Source: Streptomyces klenkii (lineage in GTDB: Bacteria > Actinomycetota > Actinomycetes > Streptomycetales > Streptomycetaceae). From it: DNA of 64,000 nucleotides. The translations under genes were made by a program, and so were the position numbers. Under the pieces are notes generated by a model. It was not told the origin of the DNA, searched no databases, and saw only the letters and a list, made by a program, of their open reading frames with translations. Location of the stretch: assembly GCF_003626645.1 (NCBI RefSeq), contig NZ_RBAM01000009.1, positions 248,001 to 312,000 on the forward strand, given 5' to 3'. The number at the start of each line of letters is the position of its first letter. The first letter of the stretch is position 1. Shown piece after piece: positions 31,556 through 39,747 of the stretch.

Positions 31556-32001
31556 GCGCCGTCCCCTTCCTCACGACGTCCGGGTCGCATCCCGTCCAGG
31601 GCTTCCTCCGCCCGGACAGGGGGCGGCGGCCGGCCGGGGCCCGGCTCCAGTCTCGGCCCCGGCCGCCGGCGCCGCACGCGGCACTGCGCCACCCGGGAAA
31701 TTCGGTCCGGAAACCGGTATTTCGCGGGGCCCCGGTCCCTGCCGCCGGGATCTTGCCCGCCCGCTCGGCCGTCGGCTACCGTCGATCGGTGCAGCGGGAA
31801 AGTATCGAAAATGCGCGGCAATGAAGGCGGCTGCAAGGAAGCCGCAAGGAATCTGCAAGGCGGCGCGAAGAAGCCTGCACGGAGAAAAGCGCGGCACGGA
31901 GACAATCCCTGCGACGACAATCCCGTACGGCCCCGTACGGGACGGCACGGTCCCGCAAGACCCCGCACGGCGACAACCGGCTCCCGGCACAGGAGAGGCC
32001 C
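31556..32001 (+). other. 446-bp region upstream of the biosynthetic operon
   Basis: No convincing gene is visible. A Streptomyces-like promoter may lie at about 31750-31785. Short GCAAGG units occur three times at 31829-31860, and a perfect 22-base palindrome lies at 31921-31942. An AGGAG site precedes the GT2 start at 32002. The leader from this promoter would exceed 200 bases. Confidence 0.4.
31921..31942. promoter_or_regulatory. perfect palindrome upstream of the biosynthetic operon
   Basis: TCCCGTACGG, CC, CCGTACGGGA: 10-bp perfect arms with a 2-base centre, about 60 bases before the first gene. This is a typical size and symmetry for a TetR/GntR-type operator. The cognate regulator is not in the window. 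Confidence 0.5.
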
Positions 32002-32973
32002 ATGCCTGCCAGCCAGACCAGCCCACCGTCCCCGACCACCCACCTGATCAGCGTCGTCCTGCCCTGTTACAACGAAGAAGCGGTGCTCGCCCGCACCCAC
32101 GACCGCATCGCCCGGGCCCTGCACCCCGTGGAAGGCGTCCGCTACGAGGTCATCTACGTGGACGACGGCAGCACCGACGCCACGTGGAACCTGATACGGA
32201 CCTTCACCCGCGAGTCCCCGATGGTGCGCGCCGTCCGCTTCAGCCGGAACTTCGGCCACCAGGCGGCCTGCCTCGGCGGGCTCAGGGAGGCCCGCGGCGA
32301 CGCGGTCGTCGTCATCGACGCCGACCTGCAAGACCCTCCCGAAATCATCCCGGAAATGGTGGCCCGCTGGCGCCGGGGATGGCACGTGGTCTCCGCACGG
32401 CGCACCGCCCGGCACGGTGAGACCGCCTTCAAGAACTTATCTGCCTTCGCCTTCTACCGGCTCCTCGGCAGGATTTCCGACCACCCCGTGGCATTCGACA
32501 CCGGAGACTTCCGGCTGCTCGACCGGGAAGTCGTCGACCTGCTCACCGGGCTGGCCGACCGGGAGCTCTTCCTGCGCGGCGCAGTCGGCTGGGCGGGATT
32601 CCCCGAAACGACCATCGAATACCAGCGGGATCCGCGGGCCGCCGGCGAATCCAAATACACCCTTCCCAAAATGCTCGCCCTCTCCCGCAGCGCCTTCCTC
32701 ACCAGCGGCTCCGTCCTCCCGCTGCGGCTTCCCCTGTGGACCGGCACCGCCTCCCTCGCCGCCTCCCTCGTCACGGTGCTCACCCGCCGGGGCCGCGCCG
32801 GGGCCCTGCCGCTCGCCTTGTTCGGCCTGGAGTCGCTGGCCGTCGCCGCCCTGGGGGAGTACCTCCACGCGGTCCTGCGCCAGGTGCAGGGCAGGCCCGC
32901 CTACGTGATCAGCGAACGGATGAGGAGCACGATCCCCGGGGCCGTCCTCGCCTCGGTCGAGGAGGTCGCGTGA
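32002..32973 (+). CDS. GT2 polyprenyl-phosphate-type glycosyltransferase with TTA codon
   Basis: This 323-aa family-2 transferase starts with a cytoplasmic GT-A domain: ISVVLPCYNEEAVLA, VDDGSTDAT, and VVVIDADLQDPPE (metal-binding DxD). The later segment FDTGDFRLLDREVVDLL is typical of DPM1/ArnC/GtrB-like enzymes. Two membrane helices (about residues 230-285) follow, as in enzymes that charge polyprenyl phosphate with a sugar. Leu146 is encoded by TTA (32437-32439), rare in Streptomyces and read only by the bldA tRNA, so expression should be tied to development. It is the first gene of a six-gene coupled operon; its stop overlaps the next start (TGATG). Confidence 0.9.
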   Translation: MPASQTSPPSPTTHLISVVLPCYNEEAVLARTHDRIARALHPVEGVRYEVIYVDDGSTDATWNLIRTFTRESPMVRAVRFSRNFGHQAACLGGLREARGDAVVVIDADLQDPPEIIPEMVARWRRGWHVVSARRTARHGETAFKNLSAFAFYRLLGRISDHPVAFDTGDFRLLDREVVDLLTGLADRELFLRGAVGWAGFPETTIEYQRDPRAAGESKYTLPKMLALSRSAFLTSGSVLPLRLPLWTGTASLAASLVTVLTRRGRAGALPLALFGLESLAVAALGEYLHAVLRQVQGRPAYVISERMRSTIPGAVLASVEEVA

Positions 32974-34358
32974 TGCAGCACCAGCACCCGGACGTCATCG
33001 TCGTCGGCGCCGGCTTCACCGGCCTGTCCGCCGCGCTGGAGCTCGCGGAGCTCGGCCACACCGTACGGCTCCTCGAACGCGACTCCGACATCGGCGGCCT
33101 CGCCGGCAGCTTCACCGTCGGCGACCGCCGCCTCGAACGCTTCTACCACCACTGGTTCGCCTCCGACGAGGAGATGCTGCGGCTCTGCGCCCGGCTCGGC
33201 ATCGCCGACCTGATGGAACCGCACCTCACGCGCACCGGCATGTACTACGCCAACTCCGTCTACCGCCTGTCCAAACCCCTCGACCTGCTCCGCTTCGCCC
33301 CGCTGCCCCTCCTCGACCGGCTCCGGCTCGGCCTGCTGACCGTGCGCGCCCAGCGCGTGCGCGACTGGCGCCTCCTGGAGCACCGCACCGCCGAGGAGTG
33401 GCTGGTCTCCCTCGGCGGCCGACGGGTCTACGACGTCGTGTGGCGGCCCCTGCTGGAGGGGAAGTTCGGCGACCACGCGGCGGAGGTCGGCGCCACCTGG
33501 ATGTGGACCAAGCTCCACCTCCGCGGCGGCAGCCGCACCCGCTCCGGCAGCGAGACCCTCTACTACCTGCGCGGCGGCAGCGACGCCCTCCTCACCGCCC
33601 TCCGCAAGCGCCTCGCCGACCACGGCGTCGACATCCGTACGGACACCGCCGTGCGGTCCGTCACCACCGACGGCCGCCGCGTCACCGGCGTCCGCACCGC
33701 GGACGGCGAGCTCCACTCCGCGGGCCAGGTCCTCCTGACCGTCGCCCCCGCACTGGCCGCCGGCATGCTGGAGGACCAGAGCGACACCCACCCCTCCGTG
33801 CCGCCCCTCCTGCGCCGGCTCCGCAGGATCCGCTACCTCGCGAACCTCTGCCTCGTCCTGGAGAACAACCGCCCGCTCTCCGACACGTACTGGCTCAACG
33901 TCAACGACCCGGCGTTCCCGTACGTCGGCGTGATCGAGCACACCAACATGGACGATCCCGCGCGCTACGGCGGCCGGCACATCGCGTACCTCTCCAAGTA
34001 CCTGCCCGCCGACGCGGAGCTGTACCGGATGGACGACGCGCAGGTGTTTGAACACAGCCTGCCGTACCTGCGGCGGATGTTCCCCGGCTTCGACCGCACC
34101 TGGGTCGACGCCTACCACGTGTGGCGCGCCGAGCACGCCCAGCCCGTCATCACCCCCGGCTACACCCGCATCATGCCTCCCGTGCAGAGCCGCGTGAGCG
34201 GCCTCTACCTCGCCGGAATGGCACAGGTCTTCCCCGAGGACCGCGGCACCAACTACGCCGTGCGGGACGGCCGCCGCGCCGGGCGGCTCATCGCCGACCG
34301 GCTGCGCACCGGGCCCGGCGGCCGGAACCGGAACTTCCCCGAGGACTCGCACGCCTGA
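32973..34358 (+). CDS. FAD-dependent oxidoreductase (UGM/protoporphyrinogen oxidase-like fold)
   Basis: This 461-aa flavoprotein has an N-terminal dinucleotide fold VIVVGAGFTGLSAALELAELGHTVRLLERDSDIGGLAGSF and a C-terminal FAD closure LYLAGMAQVFPEDRGTNYAVRDGRRAG. The body resembles the amine oxidase/UDP-galactopyranose-mutase superfamily group often found beside DPM-like GT2 genes. Possible roles are redox modification or non-redox rearrangement of a sugar. It is coupled to the GT2 gene through TGATG and has GGAGG before its ATG. The substrate is not known. Confidence 0.85.
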   Translation: MQHQHPDVIVVGAGFTGLSAALELAELGHTVRLLERDSDIGGLAGSFTVGDRRLERFYHHWFASDEEMLRLCARLGIADLMEPHLTRTGMYYANSVYRLSKPLDLLRFAPLPLLDRLRLGLLTVRAQRVRDWRLLEHRTAEEWLVSLGGRRVYDVVWRPLLEGKFGDHAAEVGATWMWTKLHLRGGSRTRSGSETLYYLRGGSDALLTALRKRLADHGVDIRTDTAVRSVTTDGRRVTGVRTADGELHSAGQVLLTVAPALAAGMLEDQSDTHPSVPPLLRRLRRIRYLANLCLVLENNRPLSDTYWLNVNDPAFPYVGVIEHTNMDDPARYGGRHIAYLSKYLPADAELYRMDDAQVFEHSLPYLRRMFPGFDRTWVDAYHVWRAEHAQPVITPGYTRIMPPVQSRVSGLYLAGMAQVFPEDRGTNYAVRDGRRAGRLIADRLRTGPGGRNRNFPEDSHA

Positions 34359-34379
34359 CCAAGGCGCCGCGCCCGCCCG

Positions 34380-34423
34380 CTCCCACGCCTGAACCCGCGG
34401 ACTCCCACGCTCGAACCCGCGGA
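34380..34423. repeat. 22-bp tandem duplication between cluster genes
   Basis: A 22-base unit (CTCCCACGCCTGAACCCGCG plus GA) is repeated directly with two changes (34380-34401 and 34402-34423). A third, weaker relative spans the stop codon of the FAD gene. It spreads the otherwise tight operon. Confidence 0.7.
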
Positions 34424-34447
34424 CCCCCCGAACCCCCGAGGACCCCC

Positions 34448-35863
34448 ATGCCCGAACTCATCTCCCTGGACCAGGCCGAACACCTCGGCATCGACCAGGT
34501 CCACGACCTCTACGAGAAGTACGTCAGCCGCAGCCAGGTCTCCCTCATCGGCTCCTTCGGCTTCGGCCGCGACCTCGTCGACAGCGCCGAAGGAGCGTGG
34601 ATCACCCTCCGCGACGGCCGCCGCATCCTCGACTTCACCGGCGGCATCGGCGTCCTCAACCACGGCCACAACCACCCGCGCGTCCTCGCCGCCCGCGACC
34701 GCTTCCGGCAGCGCCGCCGCATGGAGGTCCACAAGAACTTCTTCTCGCCCTACGTCGCCGCCCTCAGCCACAACCTGGCCGCGCTGCTCCCGGGCGACCT
34801 CGACATCTGCTACTTCCCCAACTCCGGCGCGGAGGCCGTCGAAGGCGCGGTCAAACTGGCGTACAAGTACCACGGCGGCCGGCGCGGCACCGTCCTCCAC
34901 ACGGACATCGCCTTCCACGGCAAGCTCCTCGGCGCCGGCAGCCTCACCGCCTCCCCCGAGATCCACTTCGAGTTCCCGCGGATCCCCGGGACCGACTCCT
35001 TCGCCTTCGGCGACCTCGCCTCCTTCGAGCTGGCCCTGGAGCGCCACCGCGACTCCACGGGCCGCAGCGACGTCTACGCCGTCGTGCTCGAACCCTTCAG
35101 CGCCTCCGCCCTGCGCGAGTGCCCGCCCGCGTTCCTCCGCGAGGTCCGGCGGCTGTGCACCGAGCAGGACATCGTCCTGGTCTTCGACGAGGTGTACACC
35201 GGCTGGGGCAAGACCGGCGAGCTCTTCCACTTCATGCGCTGCCCCGGCCTCGTCCCCGACATCCTCGCCATGTCGAAGTCCTTCGGCGGCGGGAAGTCCT
35301 CCATCTCCGGGTACGTGGCCCGCGAACCCGTCTTCCGCAGGGCCTACGACAACCTCGCCGACGCCACCCTGCACAGCACCACCTACTACGGATTCGGCGA
35401 GGAGACCGCCACCGCGCTCGAAGCGGTCCTGGTCGCCGTGGAGGAGGACTTCCCCGGTCGTGCCCGCGCCCTCGGCGAGCAGCTGTCCGCCGGCCTCGCC
35501 CGCATCGCCGCACGCCACCCCCGCCTCGTGGCCTCCACCACGGGCCGCGGCGCCCTCCACGGCGTCTTCCTGCGCCCCGGCCCGGAGCTCCCCGACCGCG
35601 TCCGCGCCCTGCTCCCCGCGGCCGCCCGCGACCCGCAGGCCGTACCCAAGCTGCTCACCGCCGCCGTGATCGCCGCCCTGTACCGGGAGCACGGGATCCT
35701 GACCTTCTTCGGCTCCAACCGGGACATCGCCCTCATCGTCTCCCCGCCCCTGGTCGCGGGCGAGGAGGAGGCCGGCCTCTTCCTGAACGCCCTCGACGCC
35801 GTGCTCGCCAAGGGCGCGACCCGCCTGCTGACCGGGTTCCTCAAGGAAAAGGTGACCGCCTGA
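34448..35863 (+). CDS. class III PLP aminotransferase
   Basis: This is a 471-aa fold-type-I, class III aminotransferase. Features: GIGVLNHGHNHPRV, PNSGAEAVEGAVKLAYKYHGG (phosphate-binding), the PLP Asp247 in FDEVYTGWGKTG and the Schiff-base Lys277 in MSKSFGGGK. Class III enzymes aminate omega-aldehydes or keto-sugars and keto-cyclitols. With the downstream GMC oxidoreductase it forms a plausible alcohol-to-ketone/aldehyde-to-amine pair, as in aminoglycoside 6'-amination (NeoQ/NeoB type). Its stop overlaps the next start by one base (TGATG). Confidence 0.92.
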   Translation: MPELISLDQAEHLGIDQVHDLYEKYVSRSQVSLIGSFGFGRDLVDSAEGAWITLRDGRRILDFTGGIGVLNHGHNHPRVLAARDRFRQRRRMEVHKNFFSPYVAALSHNLAALLPGDLDICYFPNSGAEAVEGAVKLAYKYHGGRRGTVLHTDIAFHGKLLGAGSLTASPEIHFEFPRIPGTDSFAFGDLASFELALERHRDSTGRSDVYAVVLEPFSASALRECPPAFLREVRRLCTEQDIVLVFDEVYTGWGKTGELFHFMRCPGLVPDILAMSKSFGGGKSSISGYVAREPVFRRAYDNLADATLHSTTYYGFGEETATALEAVLVAVEEDFPGRARALGEQLSAGLARIAARHPRLVASTTGRGALHGVFLRPGPELPDRVRALLPAAARDPQAVPKLLTAAVIAALYREHGILTFFGSNRDIALIVSPPLVAGEEEAGLFLNALDAVLAKGATRLLTGFLKEKVTA

Positions 35864-35888
35864 TGCGTGAAGGTGACCGCCTGATGCG
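35849..35888 (+). repeat. 19-bp duplication of a start-codon junction
   Basis: A 19-base unit, AAGGTGACCGCCTGATGCG, occurs at 35849-35867 and again at 35870-35888, 21 bases apart and in frame. It duplicates both the ribosome site and the ATG (35863 and 35884) of the small membrane protein, so initiation is possible at either. Confidence 0.85.
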
Positions 35889-36252
35889 CGGCGCGCTGCG
35901 CGCGAGCGGCCTGCGCTCGTACTGGCTGCGGCAGCACGGCTGCCTGCACACCCTTCAGGCCCGTACCGCCGCCGAAGCCCATGTGACCGGCACCCTGACC
36001 ACCCTTCCGCTGCCCTACCGGGCCGCCTACGCCCTCACACTGTGCCTGCTTCCGGCGGCCTTCCTCCTCGCCTCGGGGCACGGCCTGCGCAACGCCTCCG
36101 CGGCCCAGGGCCGCCGCGGCATGCAGCGGCTGGCCGCCCTGCCCGGCTTCGGGGACGTCGTCCGGGCGAGCACGGCCCTCGCCCTGCTCGGCGCCCTCGA
36201 CGGCACCCCCGGCCAGCAGCCGCCGGCGCCGCACCGGGGAGCGGACCGGTGA
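35863..36252 (+). CDS. small hydrophobic protein of the biosynthetic operon
   Basis: This 129-aa protein (or 122 aa from the second ATG at 35884) has no family I recognise. It has a basic N-terminus, a central hydrophobic segment (YALTLCLLPAAFLLASG, about residues 55-71) and a second weaker one near 100-112, so it may be membrane-associated. It overlaps the aminotransferase stop by one base and the GMC gene by four, so it is an integral part of the operon. Its length and position suggest an accessory subunit or an anchor for the oxidoreductase; this is inference. Confidence 0.78.
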   Translation: MREGDRLMRGALRASGLRSYWLRQHGCLHTLQARTAAEAHVTGTLTTLPLPYRAAYALTLCLLPAAFLLASGHGLRNASAAQGRRGMQRLAALPGFGDVVRASTALALLGALDGTPGQQPPAPHRGADR

Positions 36253-37778
36253 AAGCACTCAACGGACCGCAGAGGGGACCGCTGAGCCCGCGCCCCATCC
36301 GCACGCCGCACCCCCGCGGCACCGACAGCGACGTCCTCGTCATCGGATCCGGCGCCGGCGGCAGCGTCGTCGCGCGGGAACTCGCGGCCGCCGGGCGCCA
36401 GGTGACCGTGCTCGAAGAAGGCCCGCGCGTCGGCACCGGCAGCATCGCCGCCGCCACGCCCGCCGAGAACATGCGCCACCTCTACCGGCAGGGCGGCCTG
36501 ATCCCCGTCTTCGGCACCCCCACCCTCGCCTACGGGGAAGGGCGCTGCGTCGGCGGCACCACCGTCGTCAACGGCGGGCTGCTGTGGGAGCCCCCGCCCG
36601 CCCTCCTCAACCGCTGGGCCGCCGAGTCCGGCGTGGCCGGGTACCGCGCCGCCGACCTCGCCGCGCACCTCGGCCTCATCGCCCACCGCCTCGGCGTCGC
36701 CGCCCAGCCGCACGGGGCCGGAAACCACGACTCCCGCCTGCTCGCGGCCGGGGCCGAGCACCTCGGCTGGCAGTGGCAGCCCGCCCACCGGGCCGTCCGC
36801 GGCTGCCGCCACAGCAACCGCTGCACCACCGGCTGCCCCACGGGCGCCAAACAGAGCATGGCCGTCAGCTACCTCCCCGAAGCCGAGGAACTGGGCGCCC
36901 GGATCGTCCCCGGCACCCGCGTCCTGCGGATCCTGCACGAGGACGGCGCCGCCACCGGCGTCGTGGCGGCCGGGCCCGGCGGGCGCACCGTCGTCCACCG
37001 GGCCCGCGAGGTCTTCCTCGCCGCCGGGCCGCTCCGGACGCCCGCGCTCCTGCAACGCAGCCGCATCCACCGCCGGACGGCCGGCCGCGAGCTGTCCCTG
37101 CACGTCAACCTCCGTACCGTCGCCCGCTTCGACGAGCCCGTCCACGCGGACCGGGGCACCATCTTCACCGCACAGGTCCACGAATTCGCCGCCGACGGGG
37201 TGCTGATGATGCCGTCCAACGTCACGCGCGGCGCGCTCGCCGCCGCACTCGCGAGCCGCCCCCCGCAGCTCCTCGACCGGCTGCTCGCCGCCTTCGGGAC
37301 GCTCGGGTCGTACACCACCCAGGTCCGCATGCAGGGCAAGGCCCGGATCCTGGCCGCGCCGCGCGGCGGGCTCCTCCTCCGGCACGGCATGACCTCCGCC
37401 GACCACAGCCTGCTGCGTGAGGCGTTCCGGCGCACCAGCGAGGTGCTGTTCGCCGCGGGCGCCCGGGAGCTGATCCCGCCGGTGGCCACCGCGCGCCCGC
37501 TCCACTCCCGCGCCGAAGCCGAGGAGTTCTGCCGCCGCGTCCGCCCCGGCGACTGGGAACTGGTGTCCGTGCACGGCATGGCGTCCGCCCGCATGGGCCT
37601 TCCCGGGCGCGGCGGCACCTGCGACGAGCACGGCCGGCCCCACGGCTTCCGGAGGCTGCGCGTGTGCGACGCGAGCGTCCTGCCCGGCGTCACCGGCATC
37701 AGCCCGCAGGGCACCGTCATGGCGTTCGCCCACGAGATCGCCGAACGCTTCCTGCACACGTCCCCGGGGCGCCCATGA
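36249..37778 (+). CDS. GMC-family FAD-dependent alcohol oxidoreductase
   Basis: This is a 509-aa glucose-methanol-choline oxidoreductase. N-terminal FAD fold: DVLVIGSGAGGSVVARELAAAGRQVTVLEEGP. GEGRCVGGTTVVNGG is the GMC flavin motif. A cysteine segment GCRHSNRCTTGCPTGAKQSMAVSYLPEA resembles the CxxC...GCP region of bacterial GMC dehydrogenases such as NeoQ/BtrQ-like enzymes. C-terminal VCDASVLPGVTGISPQGTVMAFAHEIAE completes the domain. It starts at GTG 36249, overlapping the previous gene. Proposed: it oxidises the hydroxyl that the class III aminotransferase then aminates. Confidence 0.88.
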   Translation: MKALNGPQRGPLSPRPIRTPHPRGTDSDVLVIGSGAGGSVVARELAAAGRQVTVLEEGPRVGTGSIAAATPAENMRHLYRQGGLIPVFGTPTLAYGEGRCVGGTTVVNGGLLWEPPPALLNRWAAESGVAGYRAADLAAHLGLIAHRLGVAAQPHGAGNHDSRLLAAGAEHLGWQWQPAHRAVRGCRHSNRCTTGCPTGAKQSMAVSYLPEAEELGARIVPGTRVLRILHEDGAATGVVAAGPGGRTVVHRAREVFLAAGPLRTPALLQRSRIHRRTAGRELSLHVNLRTVARFDEPVHADRGTIFTAQVHEFAADGVLMMPSNVTRGALAAALASRPPQLLDRLLAAFGTLGSYTTQVRMQGKARILAAPRGGLLLRHGMTSADHSLLREAFRRTSEVLFAAGARELIPPVATARPLHSRAEAEEFCRRVRPGDWELVSVHGMASARMGLPGRGGTCDEHGRPHGFRRLRVCDASVLPGVTGISPQGTVMAFAHEIAERFLHTSPGRP

Positions 37779-39022
37779 CCGAGCCGATCACCGGAGTGCG
37801 CGCCCCCGCGCCGCCGGGCAGCTCTCCCGGCGGCCTCTTCACGCGCACCGCCGTCGCCGCCTCCTGCGTGGGGTTCGTCCTCATCGGCGCTCTCCAGTCC
37901 CTCTACGGGCCCGCGATCCCCGCCCTGCGCGAGGAGTTCGGGCTGTCGCCCTCCGCGGCGGGGCTCGGGCTGAGCGCCCACTTCGTCGGCGGCGTGACGG
38001 GCGTCCTGGCCTTCAACCGCATCCACGGCCGGGCCGGCAACCGCGTCCTCCTCGGCTCCTCCTACGCCCTCATGGCCCTCGGCAGCATCGCCTTCGCCCT
38101 CGCCCCCGCCTGGCCGGCCGCGCTCGCCGCCGCCCTCGTCGCGGGCTTCGGCTTCGGCGGCATCGACTACGGCCTCAACCAGCTGTTCGCCACCGGCTTC
38201 GGGCACCGCAGCACCGCCATGCTCAACGTCCTCAACGCCCACTTCGGCATCGGCGCGGTCGCCGGCCCCGCCCTCATCGGCCTCCTCGGACCGGACCGCT
38301 ATCCCGTGGCCTTCCTCGCCTGCGGAGCCCTCTCGGCGGCCCTCCTCCTCTTCCTCAAAGGGGTCCGCGACAAGGACGCGCCCCCGGCCGCCGAAGGCCC
38401 GGCCGGGCCGTCCGCACCCCCGCCGGGAGCCGGCCGGACGGTGCTGCTCCTGGGCGCGTTCGTCCTGCTGTACGTCGTGCACGTCGGCGTCGAAGCGGGC
38501 GTCGGCGGTTGGGAGCCCACCCACCTCGAAACCGTCGGCTACGGAACCGCCGCGGCCGCCTCCGCCACCTCCGTCTACTGGCTGATGCTGACGGCCGGCC
38601 GGTTCCTCGTGGTGCCGCTTGCCGTCCGCATGCCCGAGCCGGTCATCGTCGCCGTCAGCTGCGCCGGCATGCTGCTGTGCACGGGCGCCGCCGCCGTACC
38701 GGGCCTCGCCCCGTACGCGTACGCGGGCGTGGGCCTGTTCATCGCGCCGGTCTTCCCCACCGGACTGCCCTGGCTGCACCGCACCGTTCCCACCGCCCGC
38801 CGCGCCGCCGCCTACGTGATCGCCGCGTCCATGGTGGGCGGCGTCGCCGCGGGCCCCGCACTGGGCAGGGCGATCGAGCTGTCGGGCGTACGAGCCGTGC
38901 CGGTGGTGCTGTGCGCCATGACCGCGGTCTGCCTGCTCGCGACCGTGTGGCTCGCCCGTGCGACCCGGCCGCCGCGGCCTCCCGGCCCGCGGCGCCACCG
39001 CCCCGCTCGCCCGTGCGAGTGA
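37775..39022 (+). CDS. MFS exporter of the biosynthetic operon
   Basis: This 415-aa major-facilitator transporter has 12 predicted helices. After a short Pro-rich N-terminus come helix 1 (VAASCVGFVLIGALQSLYGPAIPAL), a GLGLSAHFVGGVTGVLAFNRIHGRAGNR loop, a Pro/Ala central loop (about 205-225) and a very basic C-terminus. It overlaps the GMC gene stop by four bases (ATGA), so the transporter is made with the biosynthetic enzymes, most likely to export the product and give self-protection. Family resemblance is to sugar or drug MFS carriers (FucP-like). Confidence 0.88.
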   Translation: MTEPITGVRAPAPPGSSPGGLFTRTAVAASCVGFVLIGALQSLYGPAIPALREEFGLSPSAAGLGLSAHFVGGVTGVLAFNRIHGRAGNRVLLGSSYALMALGSIAFALAPAWPAALAAALVAGFGFGGIDYGLNQLFATGFGHRSTAMLNVLNAHFGIGAVAGPALIGLLGPDRYPVAFLACGALSAALLLFLKGVRDKDAPPAAEGPAGPSAPPPGAGRTVLLLGAFVLLYVVHVGVEAGVGGWEPTHLETVGYGTAAAASATSVYWLMLTAGRFLVVPLAVRMPEPVIVAVSCAGMLLCTGAAAVPGLAPYAYAGVGLFIAPVFPTGLPWLHRTVPTARRAAAYVIAASMVGGVAAGPALGRAIELSGVRAVPVVLCAMTAVCLLATVWLARATRPPRPPGPRRHRPARPCE

Positions 39023-39144
39023 TATATCGCCGACCGGTGACGGTGGAGAGCCGCGGTCGGCCCCGCGGCGCGCGACGATGCCCGGGCGGGGGTTTCGTAC
39101 GCATCCACCCCGGCCTTGACCGTTTCCCCTTGCGTGGAGGTGCC

Positions 39145-39561
39145 GTGTACACCACCGAGCCAGTCGCCAACACCCTTGCCCCGTCCCCCCAGGAGGACCA
39201 GCTGGCCGAGGACTACGCCAGCATCCTCGGCACCCTCTCCCGCATCGACGAGGCGGTGCGCGAAGGCGCCTGGCAGGGGGTGCGCGACGAACTCGACCAG
39301 CTCATCAGCGCGGCCGAGGACATGTGGTCGACCCTGACCGACCCCGACCCCAGCGCGGACGACGCCGACGCCGACCGCCGCCGCTTCCCGGTGACGGCCG
39401 ACCCCGCCACCGTGCGCCGCCTGGTCACCACCTACGCCGAGCCCTACCCCCTCGGCCGCCTGCTCTACCCGTCGAACGGCGCCACCCCGCCCGACCTCCG
39501 CCCCCGTCAGACCCCCGAAGACCCCGCGCTCCACGACCCCCACCCGGAGACCTGGACCTGA
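39145..39561 (+). CDS. hypothetical acidic protein
   Basis: This is a 138-aa soluble protein starting at GTG 39145, five bases after GGAGG. The N-terminal half is a pair of amphipathic helices (EDQLAEDYASILGTLSRIDEAVREGAWQGVRDELDQLISAAEDMW), followed by an acidic linker and a Pro-rich tail. I recognise no family. It lies 120 bases after the MFS gene, with no terminator visible between, and could be read through from the cluster. A good hairpin terminator follows. A structural or regulatory role is possible but unsupported. Confidence 0.65.
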   Translation: MYTTEPVANTLAPSPQEDQLAEDYASILGTLSRIDEAVREGAWQGVRDELDQLISAAEDMWSTLTDPDPSADDADADRRRFPVTADPATVRRLVTTYAEPYPLGRLLYPSNGATPPDLRPRQTPEDPALHDPHPETWT

Positions 39562-39599
39562 CCCGGCTCCGGGACCTGACCCGGACCCGTCCGGCACCC

Positions 39600-39632
39600 A
39601 GCGGCGGCGGCCCCCTTCGGGCCGCCGCCGCT
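39600..39632 (+). terminator. hairpin terminator
   Basis: Fourteen-bp perfect GC arms (39600-39613 and 39619-39632) around CCTTC, with a T-rich stretch about 16 bases further on. It ends the transcript of the gene at 39145 and perhaps that of the upstream cluster. Confidence 0.85.
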
Positions 39633-39747
39633 GCTTGTGTTGCCGCATTTTTAACTTTTTGCCGATTCAAAACCTTGTGCGGCATACTGACGATTCTCCC
39701 CCCGGTGCACTGACCATTCCTTATTTCTGTGTGAGGGCCCCTGCCCC

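Noticed and set aside
31798..32003. Short open frames in the region before the GT2 gene
   Set aside because: Composition is dominated by Arg/Pro, there are no ribosome sites at the right distance, and the frames continue out of frame through the GT2 gene.
39641..39684. Inverted TGCCGCA/TGCGGCA repeat near the M48 promoter
   Set aside because: Only 7-bp arms with a 30-base spacing; too weak to call an operator or attenuator.
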